NCBI GenBank assembly: GCA_030146875.1 | Contig: JASLAX010000087.1 | Span: forward strand, 1 to 51,721 | DNA: 51,721 bases | Direction of reading: 5' to 3' | Source: Longimicrobiaceae bacterium | Lineage (GTDB): Bacteria > Gemmatimonadota > Gemmatimonadetes > Longimicrobiales > Longimicrobiaceae | Shown here: positions 16,484 through 24,519 of the stretch, one piece after another | How the letters are laid out: every line of letters begins with the position of its first letter | Position numbering within the stretch: position 1 is the stretch's first letter | The notes under the pieces: generated by a model | What the model saw: only the letters and a program-made list of their open reading frames with translations | What the model was told of the DNA's origin: nothing | The model's database searches: none | Translations under genes and position numbers: made by a program

Positions 16484-17895
16484 TCCCCGTGGAGACGCTC
16501 TACCTCTCCGTCTCCGAGCTCTCGGAGCGGATCGGGCGGGGGGCGCTGGACCCGGTGGAGCTGGCGGAGGCGTACCTGGACCGGCTGGAGGCGCTGGGGC
16601 CGCAGCTCGGCGCCGTGGTCACCGTCACGCGCGAGCGGGCGCTGCGCGAGGCGCGCGCGGCGAAGGCGGAGTTGGCCGCGGGGCGCCGGCGCGGGCCGCT
16701 GCACGGCGTTCCGTACGGCGTCAAGGACCTGATCGCCGCGGCGGGCTACAGGACCACGTGGGGCGCGCAGCCCTACCGCGAGCAGGAGTTCGCCGAGGAC
16801 GCCACCGTCGTCCGTAAGCTCAAGGAGGCGGGCGCGGTGCTGGTGGCGAAGCTCGCTTCGGTGGAGCTGGCGGGCGGGATGGGGTACGGGCAGGCGGACG
16901 CGTCGTTCACCGGTCCCGGGCGCACGCCCTGGAACACCGACTTCTGGAGCGGCGGTTCGTCCAGCGGTCCCGGCGCGGCCGTGGGCGCGGCCCTGGTCCC
17001 CTTCGCCATCGGCTCGGAGACGTGGGGCTCCATCACCACCCCGGCGGCGTTCTCGGGCGTCACGGGGCTGCGGCCCACGTACGGGCGCGTGAGCCGCGCG
17101 GGGGCGATGGCGCTCTCGTGGACGATGGACAAGATCGGCCCGCTCTGCCGCACCGCCGACGACGCCGGGATCGTCCTGCAGGCCATCGCCGGGCCCGACG
17201 GGCGCGACGAGGCCGCCGCCGACCGGCCGTTCCGCTGGCGGCCCACCGACGTGCCGCGCCGCTACCGCATCGGCGTGCTGAAGGGCATCGCGGAGGGGTC
17301 GCAGGCCGGCGTCCGACGGAACTTCGAGGTGGCGCTCGAGACGCTCGCCGGCGCCGCCGACCTCGTTCGCGGCGTCACCCTGCCGCCGTTCCCCTACGGC
17401 GCCGCGGCGGGCACCATCATCGACGCGGAGGCGGCGAGCATCTTCGAGGAGCTGATCGACACCGGCCGCGTGCACGAGCTCACCGCGCCCGAGGACCGCA
17501 TCGGCGGGTACGCGGGGCAGATGACGCTGGCGAAGGACTACCTGCGCGCGCTCCGCATCCGCACCCCCGCCGCCGTGGCCGTGGACCGGATGATGGTGGA
17601 CGGCGGCTTCGACGCCCTGGTGCACCCCACCCGCGGCACCGTCGCGTATCCCATCGGCAGGAAGTTCAGCGAGGCGTATCCCGACGTGCGCGGCGGCGGC
17701 GAGCCCATCTCGGGCGCGGCCAACCTCCTGGGCCTCCCGTCCGTCGCCATCCCGAGCGGATTCGCCGAGAACGGCCTCCCCACCTCGCTCTCCCTCACCG
17801 GCCGCGCCTGGGACGAGGACGTCCTGCTCTCCATCGCCCGCGTCTATCAGCGCCGCACCGACTGGCACACCCGCCGGCCCCCGCGGTTCTCGTAG
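16480..17895 (+). CDS. Amidase-signature family hydrolase
   Basis: 471 residues. The Ser-cisSer-Lys triad is visible: Lys in VPYGVKDLIAAAG, a Ser in the Gly/Ser loop (SGGSSSGPGAAVGAAL), and the region IGSETWGSITTPAAFSGV. GatA-like enzymes usually read GSDTGGSIR here, so the Trp and Thr substitutions suggest a different substrate pocket. The C-terminus contains GAANLLGLPSVAIPSGF, typical of the family. It may hydrolyse a small amide or an aryl acylamide. It is not part of a gatCAB cluster. A hairpin at 17961-17991 lies 65 bp downstream. Confidence 0.9.
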   Translation: MIPVETLYLSVSELSERIGRGALDPVELAEAYLDRLEALGPQLGAVVTVTRERALREARAAKAELAAGRRRGPLHGVPYGVKDLIAAAGYRTTWGAQPYREQEFAEDATVVRKLKEAGAVLVAKLASVELAGGMGYGQADASFTGPGRTPWNTDFWSGGSSSGPGAAVGAALVPFAIGSETWGSITTPAAFSGVTGLRPTYGRVSRAGAMALSWTMDKIGPLCRTADDAGIVLQAIAGPDGRDEAAADRPFRWRPTDVPRRYRIGVLKGIAEGSQAGVRRNFEVALETLAGAADLVRGVTLPPFPYGAAAGTIIDAEAASIFEELIDTGRVHELTAPEDRIGGYAGQMTLAKDYLRALRIRTPAAVAVDRMMVDGGFDALVHPTRGTVAYPIGRKFSEAYPDVRGGGEPISGAANLLGLPSVAIPSGFAENGLPTSLSLTGRAWDEDVLLSIARVYQRRTDWHTRRPPRFS

Positions 17896-17960
17896 GCAGG
17901 GGACGGAGGCCGGGAGACGACGGCGCCGCGCCGACCCTCCTCCCGGTCCGGGAACGACGT

Positions 17961-17991
17961 CGGCCCCGGCTACGCGTGGTAGCCGGGGCCG
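17961..17991 (+). terminator. Hairpin after the amidase gene
   Basis: A perfect 13-bp stem (CGGCCCCGGCTAC with its complement at 17979-17991), 5-nt loop, then TTCTTCGTC. The rest of the 333-bp gap 17896-18228 holds a GCACCCCTC/GAGGGGTGC inverted repeat (about 18006-18049) and repeat copy B, and no gene. Confidence 0.65.
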
Positions 17992-18165
17992 TTCTTCGTC
18001 CGCGTGGCACCCCTCACCCCCGGCCCCTTTCCACAAGGGAGAGGGGTGCACTACGCATCGTCGCGGGCCGAGGCTGCGTCTACGGGAAAGCACGGATCCG
18101 GCCGCGGGCCATGAGGCGTCCCTCTCGTGGACGGAGGCACGGCCCGCGCCGGAGGTCCGGGAGCC

Positions 18166-18219
18166 CGCGAAGGCGGACTTCGTTGGGCTACAGCCGCGGA
18201 TTCATCCGCAGGCTGTAGG
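18166..18219. repeat. Dispersed intergenic repeat, copy B
   Basis: AAGGCGGACTTCGT followed by a near-perfect palindrome. CTACAGCC-GCGGAT (18188-18201) pairs with ATCCGC-A-GGCTGTAG (18204-18218) over a 2-nt loop. It resembles the element at 4785-4840. It also lies 10 bp past the zinc-ribbon gene's minus-strand stop, so it could act as that gene's terminator. Confidence 0.6.
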
Positions 18220-18228
18220 GGTGCGGCG

Positions 18229-18603
18229 TCAGGCCAGGGCCAGGACCGCCGGCTCCTTGGCCGGGAGCCGCGCGCGGAGCGGGGCCTTCACGCCGGCGCC
18301 GGCGCCGTTCACCGCGGCGGCCAGGCGGCGCATGCGCACCAGGCGCACGGAGCGCTCGCTGTGGCGGACCACGCAGCGGTAGCGGTGGCAGGCGTGGCAC
18401 TCCAGGTCGAAGCCTCCCGCGTCGAGCGGAAGGAAGCGCGCGAGCCGGGTCTCGGGGCTGGCTTCCAGCACCCCGCCGCAGCAGGGGCAGGGGGGCTGCT
18501 TCCCCTGCAGGAGGGACTCGTCCACCCGGCGGCAGTCGCGGGGGTCGAACATGCGCCAGGCGAGATTGCGCCGGGCAGGCGTGCGGGAGAGGGTGGTGGG
18601 CAT
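18229..18603 (-). CDS. Zinc-ribbon protein of unknown function
   Basis: 124 residues. Two Cys pairs, CPCCGG and CHACHRYRC, about 35 residues apart, look like a zinc ribbon. The rest is basic (RRLVRMRRLAAAV) and could touch nucleic acid. The start is uncertain: the ATG at 18603 has only weak purines upstream, and another ATG at 18552 (MFDPRDC) begins close to the first Cys pair. The C-terminal 25 residues are Ala/Pro-rich. It follows the LuxC-like gene on the same strand after 101 bp. Confidence 0.65.
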   Translation of the reverse strand: MPTTLSRTPARRNLAWRMFDPRDCRRVDESLLQGKQPPCPCCGGVLEASPETRLARFLPLDAGGFDLECHACHRYRCVVRHSERSVRLVRMRRLAAAVNGAGAGVKAPLRARLPAKEPAVLALA

Positions 18604-18704
18604 TCCCGTCGCGGGTTGGTTGTTTTCCGCGGCCGCGGCCCCGAGCCGCGGCGTTTTCGTCGGTCGGAGACCGGCGCAAGAGCGGTGCCAGCAGTGTTCC
18701 TGAC

Positions 18705-20108
18705 CTACACCTCCCGGTCGCACCACCGCAGCAGGTTCCGCAGCGGCGGCGCGCCGTCGTGATGCCAGTGCCCGGGCGGCCACGCCATCCCTCCCAGGGG
18801 CACCACCCTGCTCGCCCCCAGGCTCCCCATCGCCTCCGCGAGCGCGGCGGCCCGCTCCTCCTCCGCCCCCACCCCCACCGTCTGGAGCACCGCCGAGACG
18901 GGACGCACCAGCGCGGCCACCTCCCCCAGGTCGCTCACGGGCTTCACCCGCACCACCCGGTTCAGGCACGAGGCGCCGAACGCCGGGTCCGGGTCGAAGA
19001 TCACCGTCCACGCGGTGCCCTCGCCCGAGGCGTGCAGCTCGGCGCCGCTCCCGGCGAGCTGACCGAACTCCGCCTCTCCCCGGAGCTGGCGGATCGCGGA
19101 CGACTCGCCCGGCGCCACGGCGCCGCGGGGAAGCTCGCCCTCGACCCTCGCCATCTCCTCCGCCAGCATCGCGGCCCACGCGCGGGGGGCCACCCGGCCG
19201 CCCTCCTCCGCGTAGAAGAGGTGCGGCGAGACGCAGCCCTGCTGGTCGAAGGTCGATGCGTCCAGCGCGCACGCCGCGGCGGCTCTCCGCGCGCCCTCCT
19301 CCGTCATCATCTCCCGCCCCACCACGCCGAACGAGAGGCGGTGGCCGTAGCCCAGGAACCGGGCGGTGGGGGGAGTGCGGGCGCGCACCGCGGCCACCGC
19401 CTCGGCGCCGCCGTACACCACCACGGCCTCCGCCCCCTCCAGCGCGGCGCGCTCCATCTCCTCGTCCCCGCCGGGCCAGTACGTCACCGCCAGGCAGCGC
19501 CCCAGGCCGGGGTCCGCCTCCGCGATCCCGCGGGCGAAGAGGGCGGGCAGGAGCGGCTCCCCCACGGCCGTCTTCCCCAGCGTCGCGGCCTTCACCAGCA
19601 GCGAGCGCACCAGCGAGGTGACGGCCACGCCCGGCACGTTTCCACTGAATATATGCGTAACGAGCCGCGGACCGTAGCCCCTCGTCATTCCTGGCGCGTG
19701 CCGACGGTGACGAAAGCCGTCCAGCACCCCCGGATCTCCAAGCTCCTCGAGGAGAAGCAGGCGCAGCGGCTCGGCGCGCCAGTCGGCCGCCATGCGGTCC
19801 AGCACGCGCCGCACCATGGGGAGCGAGTAGCCGGTGACGGCGGGGAGCGCCCGCTCGGCGGTCCGCCGCAGCGCGTCCCCGGGATCCAGGAAACGGGCGG
19901 CGACCCGGTCGACCACCTCCACGATCCCGTCCACGGGGCGGACGGAGAGGGAGCGGTCGCGGGCTTCGAGCAGGGACTCCACCTGCTGGCGGAGCAGGGC
20001 GGCGGAGAGGCGCGGGACGCGCAGCTCCACCCTGCCCATGCCGCGCCCGTACGACCAGGTGGTGGTGGGAGGATGGGGGAGGGCGGGAAGGTGGAAGGCG
20101 TCGAGCAT
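18705..20108 (-). CDS. LuxC-type acyl-CoA/acyl-ACP reductase
   Basis: 467 residues. It resembles the acyl-CoA reductase of the luminescence operon, an aldehyde-dehydrogenase relative that makes fatty aldehydes with NADPH. The nucleophilic Cys sits in DASTFDQQGCVSPH, and HIFSGNVPGVAVTSLVRSLL and GYGHRLSFGVVGRE are family-like segments. No luxA/B genes and no LuxE-like acyl-protein synthetase are nearby, so the aldehyde is probably used elsewhere, for example in lipid or wax synthesis. The ATG at 20108 is 6 bp after the stop of the barrel gene upstream, implying coupling. The gene ends at TAG 18705. Confidence 0.9.
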   Translation of the reverse strand: MLDAFHLPALPHPPTTTWSYGRGMGRVELRVPRLSAALLRQQVESLLEARDRSLSVRPVDGIVEVVDRVAARFLDPGDALRRTAERALPAVTGYSLPMVRRVLDRMAADWRAEPLRLLLLEELGDPGVLDGFRHRRHAPGMTRGYGPRLVTHIFSGNVPGVAVTSLVRSLLVKAATLGKTAVGEPLLPALFARGIAEADPGLGRCLAVTYWPGGDEEMERAALEGAEAVVVYGGAEAVAAVRARTPPTARFLGYGHRLSFGVVGREMMTEEGARRAAAACALDASTFDQQGCVSPHLFYAEEGGRVAPRAWAAMLAEEMARVEGELPRGAVAPGESSAIRQLRGEAEFGQLAGSGAELHASGEGTAWTVIFDPDPAFGASCLNRVVRVKPVSDLGEVAALVRPVSAVLQTVGVGAEEERAAALAEAMGSLGASRVVPLGGMAWPPGHWHHDGAPPLRNLLRWCDREV

Positions 20109-20114
20109 CCGCGC

Positions 20115-22187
20115 CTACAGGAAGTCCCAGAACGACGGGCGGGCCTCCACCACCACCTCCCAGCGTCCGCCGGCGCCCAGCCCGCGGTGCACGTCCACCC
20201 GCAGGATGTCGTAGAAGACGCCCACGCCGGCGCCCACCGAGGCGCGCGGACGCGGCGTCTCGCGTGCCGCCCCCCAGCGCGCCAGCGCGGCGCGGCCGGA
20301 GTCGCCCGCGTCGGTCCACCCCGCGGCGCCCAGGAGGCGTCCCCGCAGCCAGGGGCGGAGGAGGTCGGCGGAGAGCGTCGCGCGCGCCAGTCCGAAGCGG
20401 TCGCCCCCGTAGGCGCGGAAGGGGAAGGCGGGCACCGTCCCGCGCCCCCCGATCAGCCACAGCTCCTGCGCGGGGATGCGCCCGAACGCGGCGCCCGCGG
20501 AGAGGTCCGCCTCCAGGGCCGCGTCCGCCGGCGTCCACCGCCGCGTCCACCCCAGATCGATGCGCGGGCGCACGAACTCCAGCGAGCCCCGGTCGCCGCG
20601 GAGCGTGCCGCCCTCCGCGCCCGCGCGGGCGGACCAGGCGCGGGCCGCGCCGCTGGGAGCCCTCCGCTCCACGGCCAGAACGAGGCCGATGTGCGTCCCC
20701 TCGTCCACCGGGCTCACCGCGCGGAAGTGGGCGGAGCCGCCGAAGAGCGAGGCGTCCGCCTCCAGCCGCGCCGAGCGCTGGTCCTCGGCCCGCAGCGTGG
20801 CGGAGCCCGTCCATCCGCCGCCCACGCCGCGCTCGGCCCGCACCTCGGCGCCGCCGGCGTAGAAGAGGTCCGTGTAGTCGCGCCCCGCGAGCGCTGCCGT
20901 CACCGTGTTCATCGCGCCCGACGCCGCGGGACCCACGCCCACGTCGCGGGGACGATTGAGGTAGGCGGCCGCGTCGATGCGGCTCTCCGGCACCAGGCGC
21001 GAGAGGTGGAGGCTCGCCGTGGGGTGCTCGGGGCCGAACGCGAAGCCGGCGCCCAGCCCCACGCTGAGGTTGCCGCCGCGGTGCAGGCGCACGCCGGCGC
21101 CCACCGCCGCGCCCTCCGCGCGGTCGTAGCGCAGCACGGAGGAGGCGGTGGCCACGTCCAGGCGCGTGCCGGGTAGCCCGCTGAGCATCCGCCGCCCCAT
21201 CAGGCGGGCGGCCTCGCGGCGCACGTCGCCCAGCTCCGTGTCGGGGCCCAGCCCTTCCTCGCGCAGCTCCTCGTGGATCCCCCGCTCGAACGGGAACGCG
21301 CGCCGCTGCGCGTCGGGCACCGACACCACCTGGCGCCCGCGGAAGAGCAGGGGCGAGAGGCCCTGGTTGAAGCGGTAGTTGGAGATGCGCATGGTGCCGC
21401 GGATCACGCCCCCGGCGGGGAAGCCCAGCTCCGGGAGCTGCCGCCTGATCTCCACCTGCTGCCGGTTGGGGAGCCAGAAGCGCCCCTTCCACAGCCCGCT
21501 CTCCAGCGAGACGTTGATGTAGTCCAGGTACTTGTCGACGTACGAAGGCGCGGTGAAGGTGAACGACATCCGCACGATGTCGCCCGCGCGCCGGTCCACG
21601 AACACGGAGCCCACCAGCGCGGGCCTCGTGGGATCCCGCGGACGCACCTCCAGCTCGTAGACGAAGACGGGCTCCTCGGCGCCGGGAAGGCGCACGGCCA
21701 GGGAGTCGGAGAGGCGGAAGTCGTAGACCGAGGGGCCCTGGGGGGCAGCGGGGTGCAGGACGTCGCGGACCTCGTCGCCGTCGCCCAGGCGGATCAGGTC
21801 CCCGAAGTTGTCCATGACCACGCTCAGGTGATCCTCGTGGTACTGGATGGTGGTGGGGAGCGTCCGCTGGTCGCGCAGGCCCACGATGCGCTGCTTGGCC
21901 ATGTCGGGCGCGCGCCACAGCACGTCCAGCGCCACCTGGTCGGTCTTCACCAGCGTGCGCTCGCCCGCGTCGCGCCGGTCCAGGTAGAAGTAGACGAAGC
22001 CCCGCGCGTCGGCCTGGTAGTCCACCATCCCCGTGTCCGCCAGCGTCTGCGAGCGGCGGTCGCGGGCGCGGGCGATCAGCTCCAGCGCCCGCGGCGTGTT
22101 CCACCCCTCCTGCTGCGCCTCCGCCGGGCGGGGGGTGAGGGGAAGGAGGCAGACGAGCGCGGGCAGCAGGGCCGGAAGGCGTCGCAT
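20115..22187 (-). CDS. Outer-membrane beta-barrel protein, DUF5686/BamA-like
   Basis: 690 residues. A signal peptide (ending PRPAEAQQ) is followed by a periplasmic part of about 270 residues starting with ARDRRSQTLADTG. It contains FVYELEVRPRDPTRPALVGSVFVDRRAGDIVRM, similar to DUF5686-type carboxypeptidase-regulatory-like proteins. The second half is a beta-barrel of 16 or so amphipathic strands. RAYGGDRFGLARATLSADL is in the position of the BamA/Omp85 surface-antigen loop, and the chain ends in RPSFWDFL with the barrel-type terminal aromatic. The start is taken as the ATG at 22187; a GTG codon directly before it is equally possible. It lies 6 bp before the LuxC-like gene. Confidence 0.85.
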   Translation of the reverse strand: MRRLPALLPALVCLLPLTPRPAEAQQEGWNTPRALELIARARDRRSQTLADTGMVDYQADARGFVYFYLDRRDAGERTLVKTDQVALDVLWRAPDMAKQRIVGLRDQRTLPTTIQYHEDHLSVVMDNFGDLIRLGDGDEVRDVLHPAAPQGPSVYDFRLSDSLAVRLPGAEEPVFVYELEVRPRDPTRPALVGSVFVDRRAGDIVRMSFTFTAPSYVDKYLDYINVSLESGLWKGRFWLPNRQQVEIRRQLPELGFPAGGVIRGTMRISNYRFNQGLSPLLFRGRQVVSVPDAQRRAFPFERGIHEELREEGLGPDTELGDVRREAARLMGRRMLSGLPGTRLDVATASSVLRYDRAEGAAVGAGVRLHRGGNLSVGLGAGFAFGPEHPTASLHLSRLVPESRIDAAAYLNRPRDVGVGPAASGAMNTVTAALAGRDYTDLFYAGGAEVRAERGVGGGWTGSATLRAEDQRSARLEADASLFGGSAHFRAVSPVDEGTHIGLVLAVERRAPSGAARAWSARAGAEGGTLRGDRGSLEFVRPRIDLGWTRRWTPADAALEADLSAGAAFGRIPAQELWLIGGRGTVPAFPFRAYGGDRFGLARATLSADLLRPWLRGRLLGAAGWTDAGDSGRAALARWGAARETPRPRASVGAGVGVFYDILRVDVHRGLGAGGRWEVVVEARPSFWDFL

Positions 22188-22206
22188 CACCGGGGCGTAC
22201 GCCGGG

Positions 22207-22764
22207 TCAGCAGCCGCCGACGGCGAATCGCCCCGTCAGCGTGCCCACGATGTTGTCGCGCGCGTTGGGGTACCCCTGGCCGGCCAGGCGCTCGTAGTCG
22301 CCGCGCGAGACGGAGTGGTTGACGTGGTAGGTCGAGACCTCCAGCGCCTGCGGGCTCTGCCGGAACGAGAGCTCCAGGCGGGCGGGCAGGAGCAGCGCGT
22401 CGTTCACCGAGCCCGAGGAGGCGAAGTTCAGCGCGATGCGGTCGCTGGCGGCGCTGTAGGTGCCGGTGAAGCGGGGCTTCAGGATGTCGCCCTTGCGGGT
22501 GTACTCCAGCTCGAAGGAGTTCACCGTCCTGCCCACGCGCAGCACGGGCGGGTCGCCCGCCGGCATCTCCATGGCCGCGGCGCGGATGTCCAGCGGCGGC
22601 GGCGAGCCGCCCTCCGGGGTGAAGACCAGCGAGCAGACCTGGTAGACGGCGCCCACCTGGTCGGGGGTGAGCGAGGCGGAGCCGGAGCCGCCGTCGCCGC
22701 CGCAGGCGGGCAGGACGGCCAGGGCGCAGAGCGCGAGCGGGGCGATGCGGGAAAGCGGGGTCAT
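22207..22764 (-). CDS. Uncharacterised lipoprotein upstream of the barrel gene
   Basis: 185 residues. The lipobox LPAC follows a hydrophobic leader, and GGDGGSGSAS gives a flexible anchor. The rest is beta-rich, with FELEYTRKGDILKPRFTGTYSAASDRIALNF suggesting a calycin-like or small barrel fold. I do not recognise the family. The ATG at 22764 has GGAGGAG upstream. It lies 19 bp before the barrel gene, so lipoprotein, barrel and LuxC-like reductase form one transcription unit. Confidence 0.82.
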   Translation of the reverse strand: MTPLSRIAPLALCALAVLPACGGDGGSGSASLTPDQVGAVYQVCSLVFTPEGGSPPPLDIRAAAMEMPAGDPPVLRVGRTVNSFELEYTRKGDILKPRFTGTYSAASDRIALNFASSGSVNDALLLPARLELSFRQSPQALEVSTYHVNHSVSRGDYERLAGQGYPNARDNIVGTLTGRFAVGGC

Positions 22765-22917
22765 GCGAGCTCCTCCGGGGGGACCGTGTCCGTCGGCCGC
22801 CGACCTCCGGCGGACCTGGGACGGTGTACCCGCCCGCGCCCCGGCGGGATCCTGCGGGCGGGGCGCCACGGACGCGGCGCCGAAAAGCTACCATCGCGGC
22901 CGCCGGGCCGGTAGGGA

Positions 22918-23655
22918 TCAGCCCACGCCCGCGACCACCAGGAACACGTCGTACAGGGCGTGCGTCCACGCGGCGATCCCGAAGCCGCGCAGCAGGAAGA
23001 GCGCGTTCAGCGCCAGCCCGGCCAGGAAGCGGAAGGTGAAGGTGGAGAGCTCCCACGGGTACGCGTAGGGGCCCACGTAGTGGAACGCGGAGAAGAGCAG
23101 GGCCGCGACGAGCGCCGCCACGAGCCCCGCCGTCCCCCGCTTCATCCCCATGGCCTTGAGCAGGGCGAACGCCCCGCCCGCCAGCACCACGCGGAAGACG
23201 AGCTCCTCGTAGATCCCCGCGCCCAGGGAGAGGACGATGCCCTCGCCCTTTCCCATGGAGTCGAGGCCGCCGCTCCCGGCCGCGAGACGCATCCCCGCGC
23301 CCCGCAGCACCCACTGCGTGGCCGTCCCCACCACGGCGCCGAAGACCAGCGCGTAGGCGACGCTCTCCGCCAGCATCCCCGCGAACCACGCGCCCCGCAG
23401 CGGCACGCGCTTCTTCCGCCGCTCCAGGGCCACCAGGACGGCGGCGGCCACGGCCAGCGCGGCGGTGAACGCCACGGTGCCCTGCAGCCCCCCGGCGGAG
23501 AGCAGGGCGCGCAGCAGCACGTCGGCCCCGTTGCGCAGCGGCGTGTCGCTGGTCCGCGCGATCGCGGCCGCCCCCAGCTCGTACAGGACCAGGAGGGGGA
23601 GTGCGAAGAGCAGCGTGTAGGTGTGCGTCCGGGTGGTGTCGAGATATGCGCGCAT
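22918..23655 (-). CDS. CPBP-family intramembrane metalloprotease
   Basis: 245 residues with about seven membrane helices. The CAAX-protease/bacteriocin-processing motifs are present: EELVFR (motif 1), FSAFHYVG (motif 2), and the C-terminal HALYD in AAWTHALYDVF. These proteins cleave membrane or prenylated substrates, and some handle bacteriocin self-immunity or ABC-linked peptides. The substrate is unknown. The start at 23655 gives a normal N-terminus with a first helix at about 13-33. The gene is divergent from the BON lipoprotein and 153 bp upstream of the lipoprotein operon. Confidence 0.88.
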   Translation of the reverse strand: MRAYLDTTRTHTYTLLFALPLLVLYELGAAAIARTSDTPLRNGADVLLRALLSAGGLQGTVAFTAALAVAAAVLVALERRKKRVPLRGAWFAGMLAESVAYALVFGAVVGTATQWVLRGAGMRLAAGSGGLDSMGKGEGIVLSLGAGIYEELVFRVVLAGGAFALLKAMGMKRGTAGLVAALVAALLFSAFHYVGPYAYPWELSTFTFRFLAGLALNALFLLRGFGIAAWTHALYDVFLVVAGVG

Positions 23656-23815
23656 GGCTCCAAAGCTAGCGTACGGAGGGGGCGCCGGGGGAGGGGCGGG
23701 GCCGGATGGCCCGGCGATTGCGCCTGAGGGACGCGTGCGCCCCCGTCTATCCCAACGTGCGGGCGAGGGGGAAAGTTTCCGCCGCGTCCGGCGGACCGAT
23801 CAGCGACGGAGAACG

Positions 23816-24226
23816 ATGCGGAGGCGGAGCGCGGCGATCGGGCTCAGGACGGCGGCGGTGGCCGTGTCGATGGCCGGGTGCGGCTTGCTGGGGAAGTCGA
23901 GCGGCCCGACGCCCCAGGAGGCGGCGCGGATCGAGCAGGAGGACCAGCGCATCCGCGCCGAGGTGGAGGCCCGCCTGGCCGCCGAGCCCTCCGTGCAGGC
24001 CGGCCGCATCCGCGTGGCCGCCGCCGGCGGCGAGGTCCAGCTCTTCGGCGCGGTGCGTGGCTTCGGAGCGCTCCATTGCGCCGTGGCGAACGCCGAGCTG
24101 GTGAGCGGCGTCGTCCTCGTCATCGACCACCTGGTGCTGGAGCCCGGCCCCCGCGAGGTCCGCTGCAACGCCCCCCGCCACTTCCCCGGCGCCGCCACCG
24201 CCGCTCGCGACACCGTCCGAGGCTGA
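23816..24226 (+). CDS. BON-domain lipoprotein
   Basis: 136 residues. A signal peptide with lipobox (SMAGC) precedes a short helical segment and one BON-like domain (about 48-112), with the pattern VEARLAAEPSVQAGRIRVAAAGGEVQLFGAV. BON domains bind phospholipid or help maintain the envelope. GGAG precedes the ATG at 23816. The residues after about 115 are a basic tail. There is no operon partner; the next gene starts about 290 bp downstream across an inverted repeat. Confidence 0.78.
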   Translation: MRRRSAAIGLRTAAVAVSMAGCGLLGKSSGPTPQEAARIEQEDQRIRAEVEARLAAEPSVQAGRIRVAAAGGEVQLFGAVRGFGALHCAVANAELVSGVVLVIDHLVLEPGPREVRCNAPRHFPGAATAARDTVRG

Positions 24227-24278
24227 GGCGCGTTCCCGCCGGGGACTTCCCGCCGCGCCGACGACGGATCTGGAAAGG

Positions 24279-24376
24279 ACGCGGAGGAGAACAGAGAGAC
24301 GCGGAGACGCGGAGACGCGGAGAACTTCGCTCCGGTGTCCTCCGCGTCTCCGCGTTCTCCGCGTCTCCGCGTGAAA
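24279..24376. repeat. GACGCGGA-type inverted repeat
   Basis: The left part (24279-24324) repeats the 9-mer AGACGCGGAG three times. The right part (24338-24376) reads the complement twice (CTCCGCGTCTCCGCG) and ends GTGAAA. A long hairpin is possible. Similar CGCAGAG-type repeats are known to be scattered in many bacterial genomes. It fills most of the gap 24227-24474. Confidence 0.75.
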
Positions 24377-24451
24377 ATCCGGGGCCACGGTACGGGCCCG
24401 TGAGGAGGCGAGGCGCACCGATCCTCGTCCGCCCGGCCGTCGTGACGGGGG

Positions 24452-24480
24452 TGGGCCGGAGTGCGTCCTCCACTTACATT
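24452..24480 (+). promoter_or_regulatory. Putative promoter of the transglycosylase gene
   Basis: TACATT at 24475-24480 is a plausible -10 box. The hexamer 17 bp upstream, TGGGCC (24452-24457), is weak as -35. Transcription would start near 24487, close to the ribosome site at 24509. Confidence 0.4.
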
Positions 24481-24519
24481 AGCTTCCACCCGCCCGACAA
24501 CCCGCTCCGGAGGTCCACG

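Noticed and set aside
18632..18652. GCCGCGG hairpin followed by TTTT
   Set aside because: It faces the plus strand, where no gene ends, so it is not called as a terminator.
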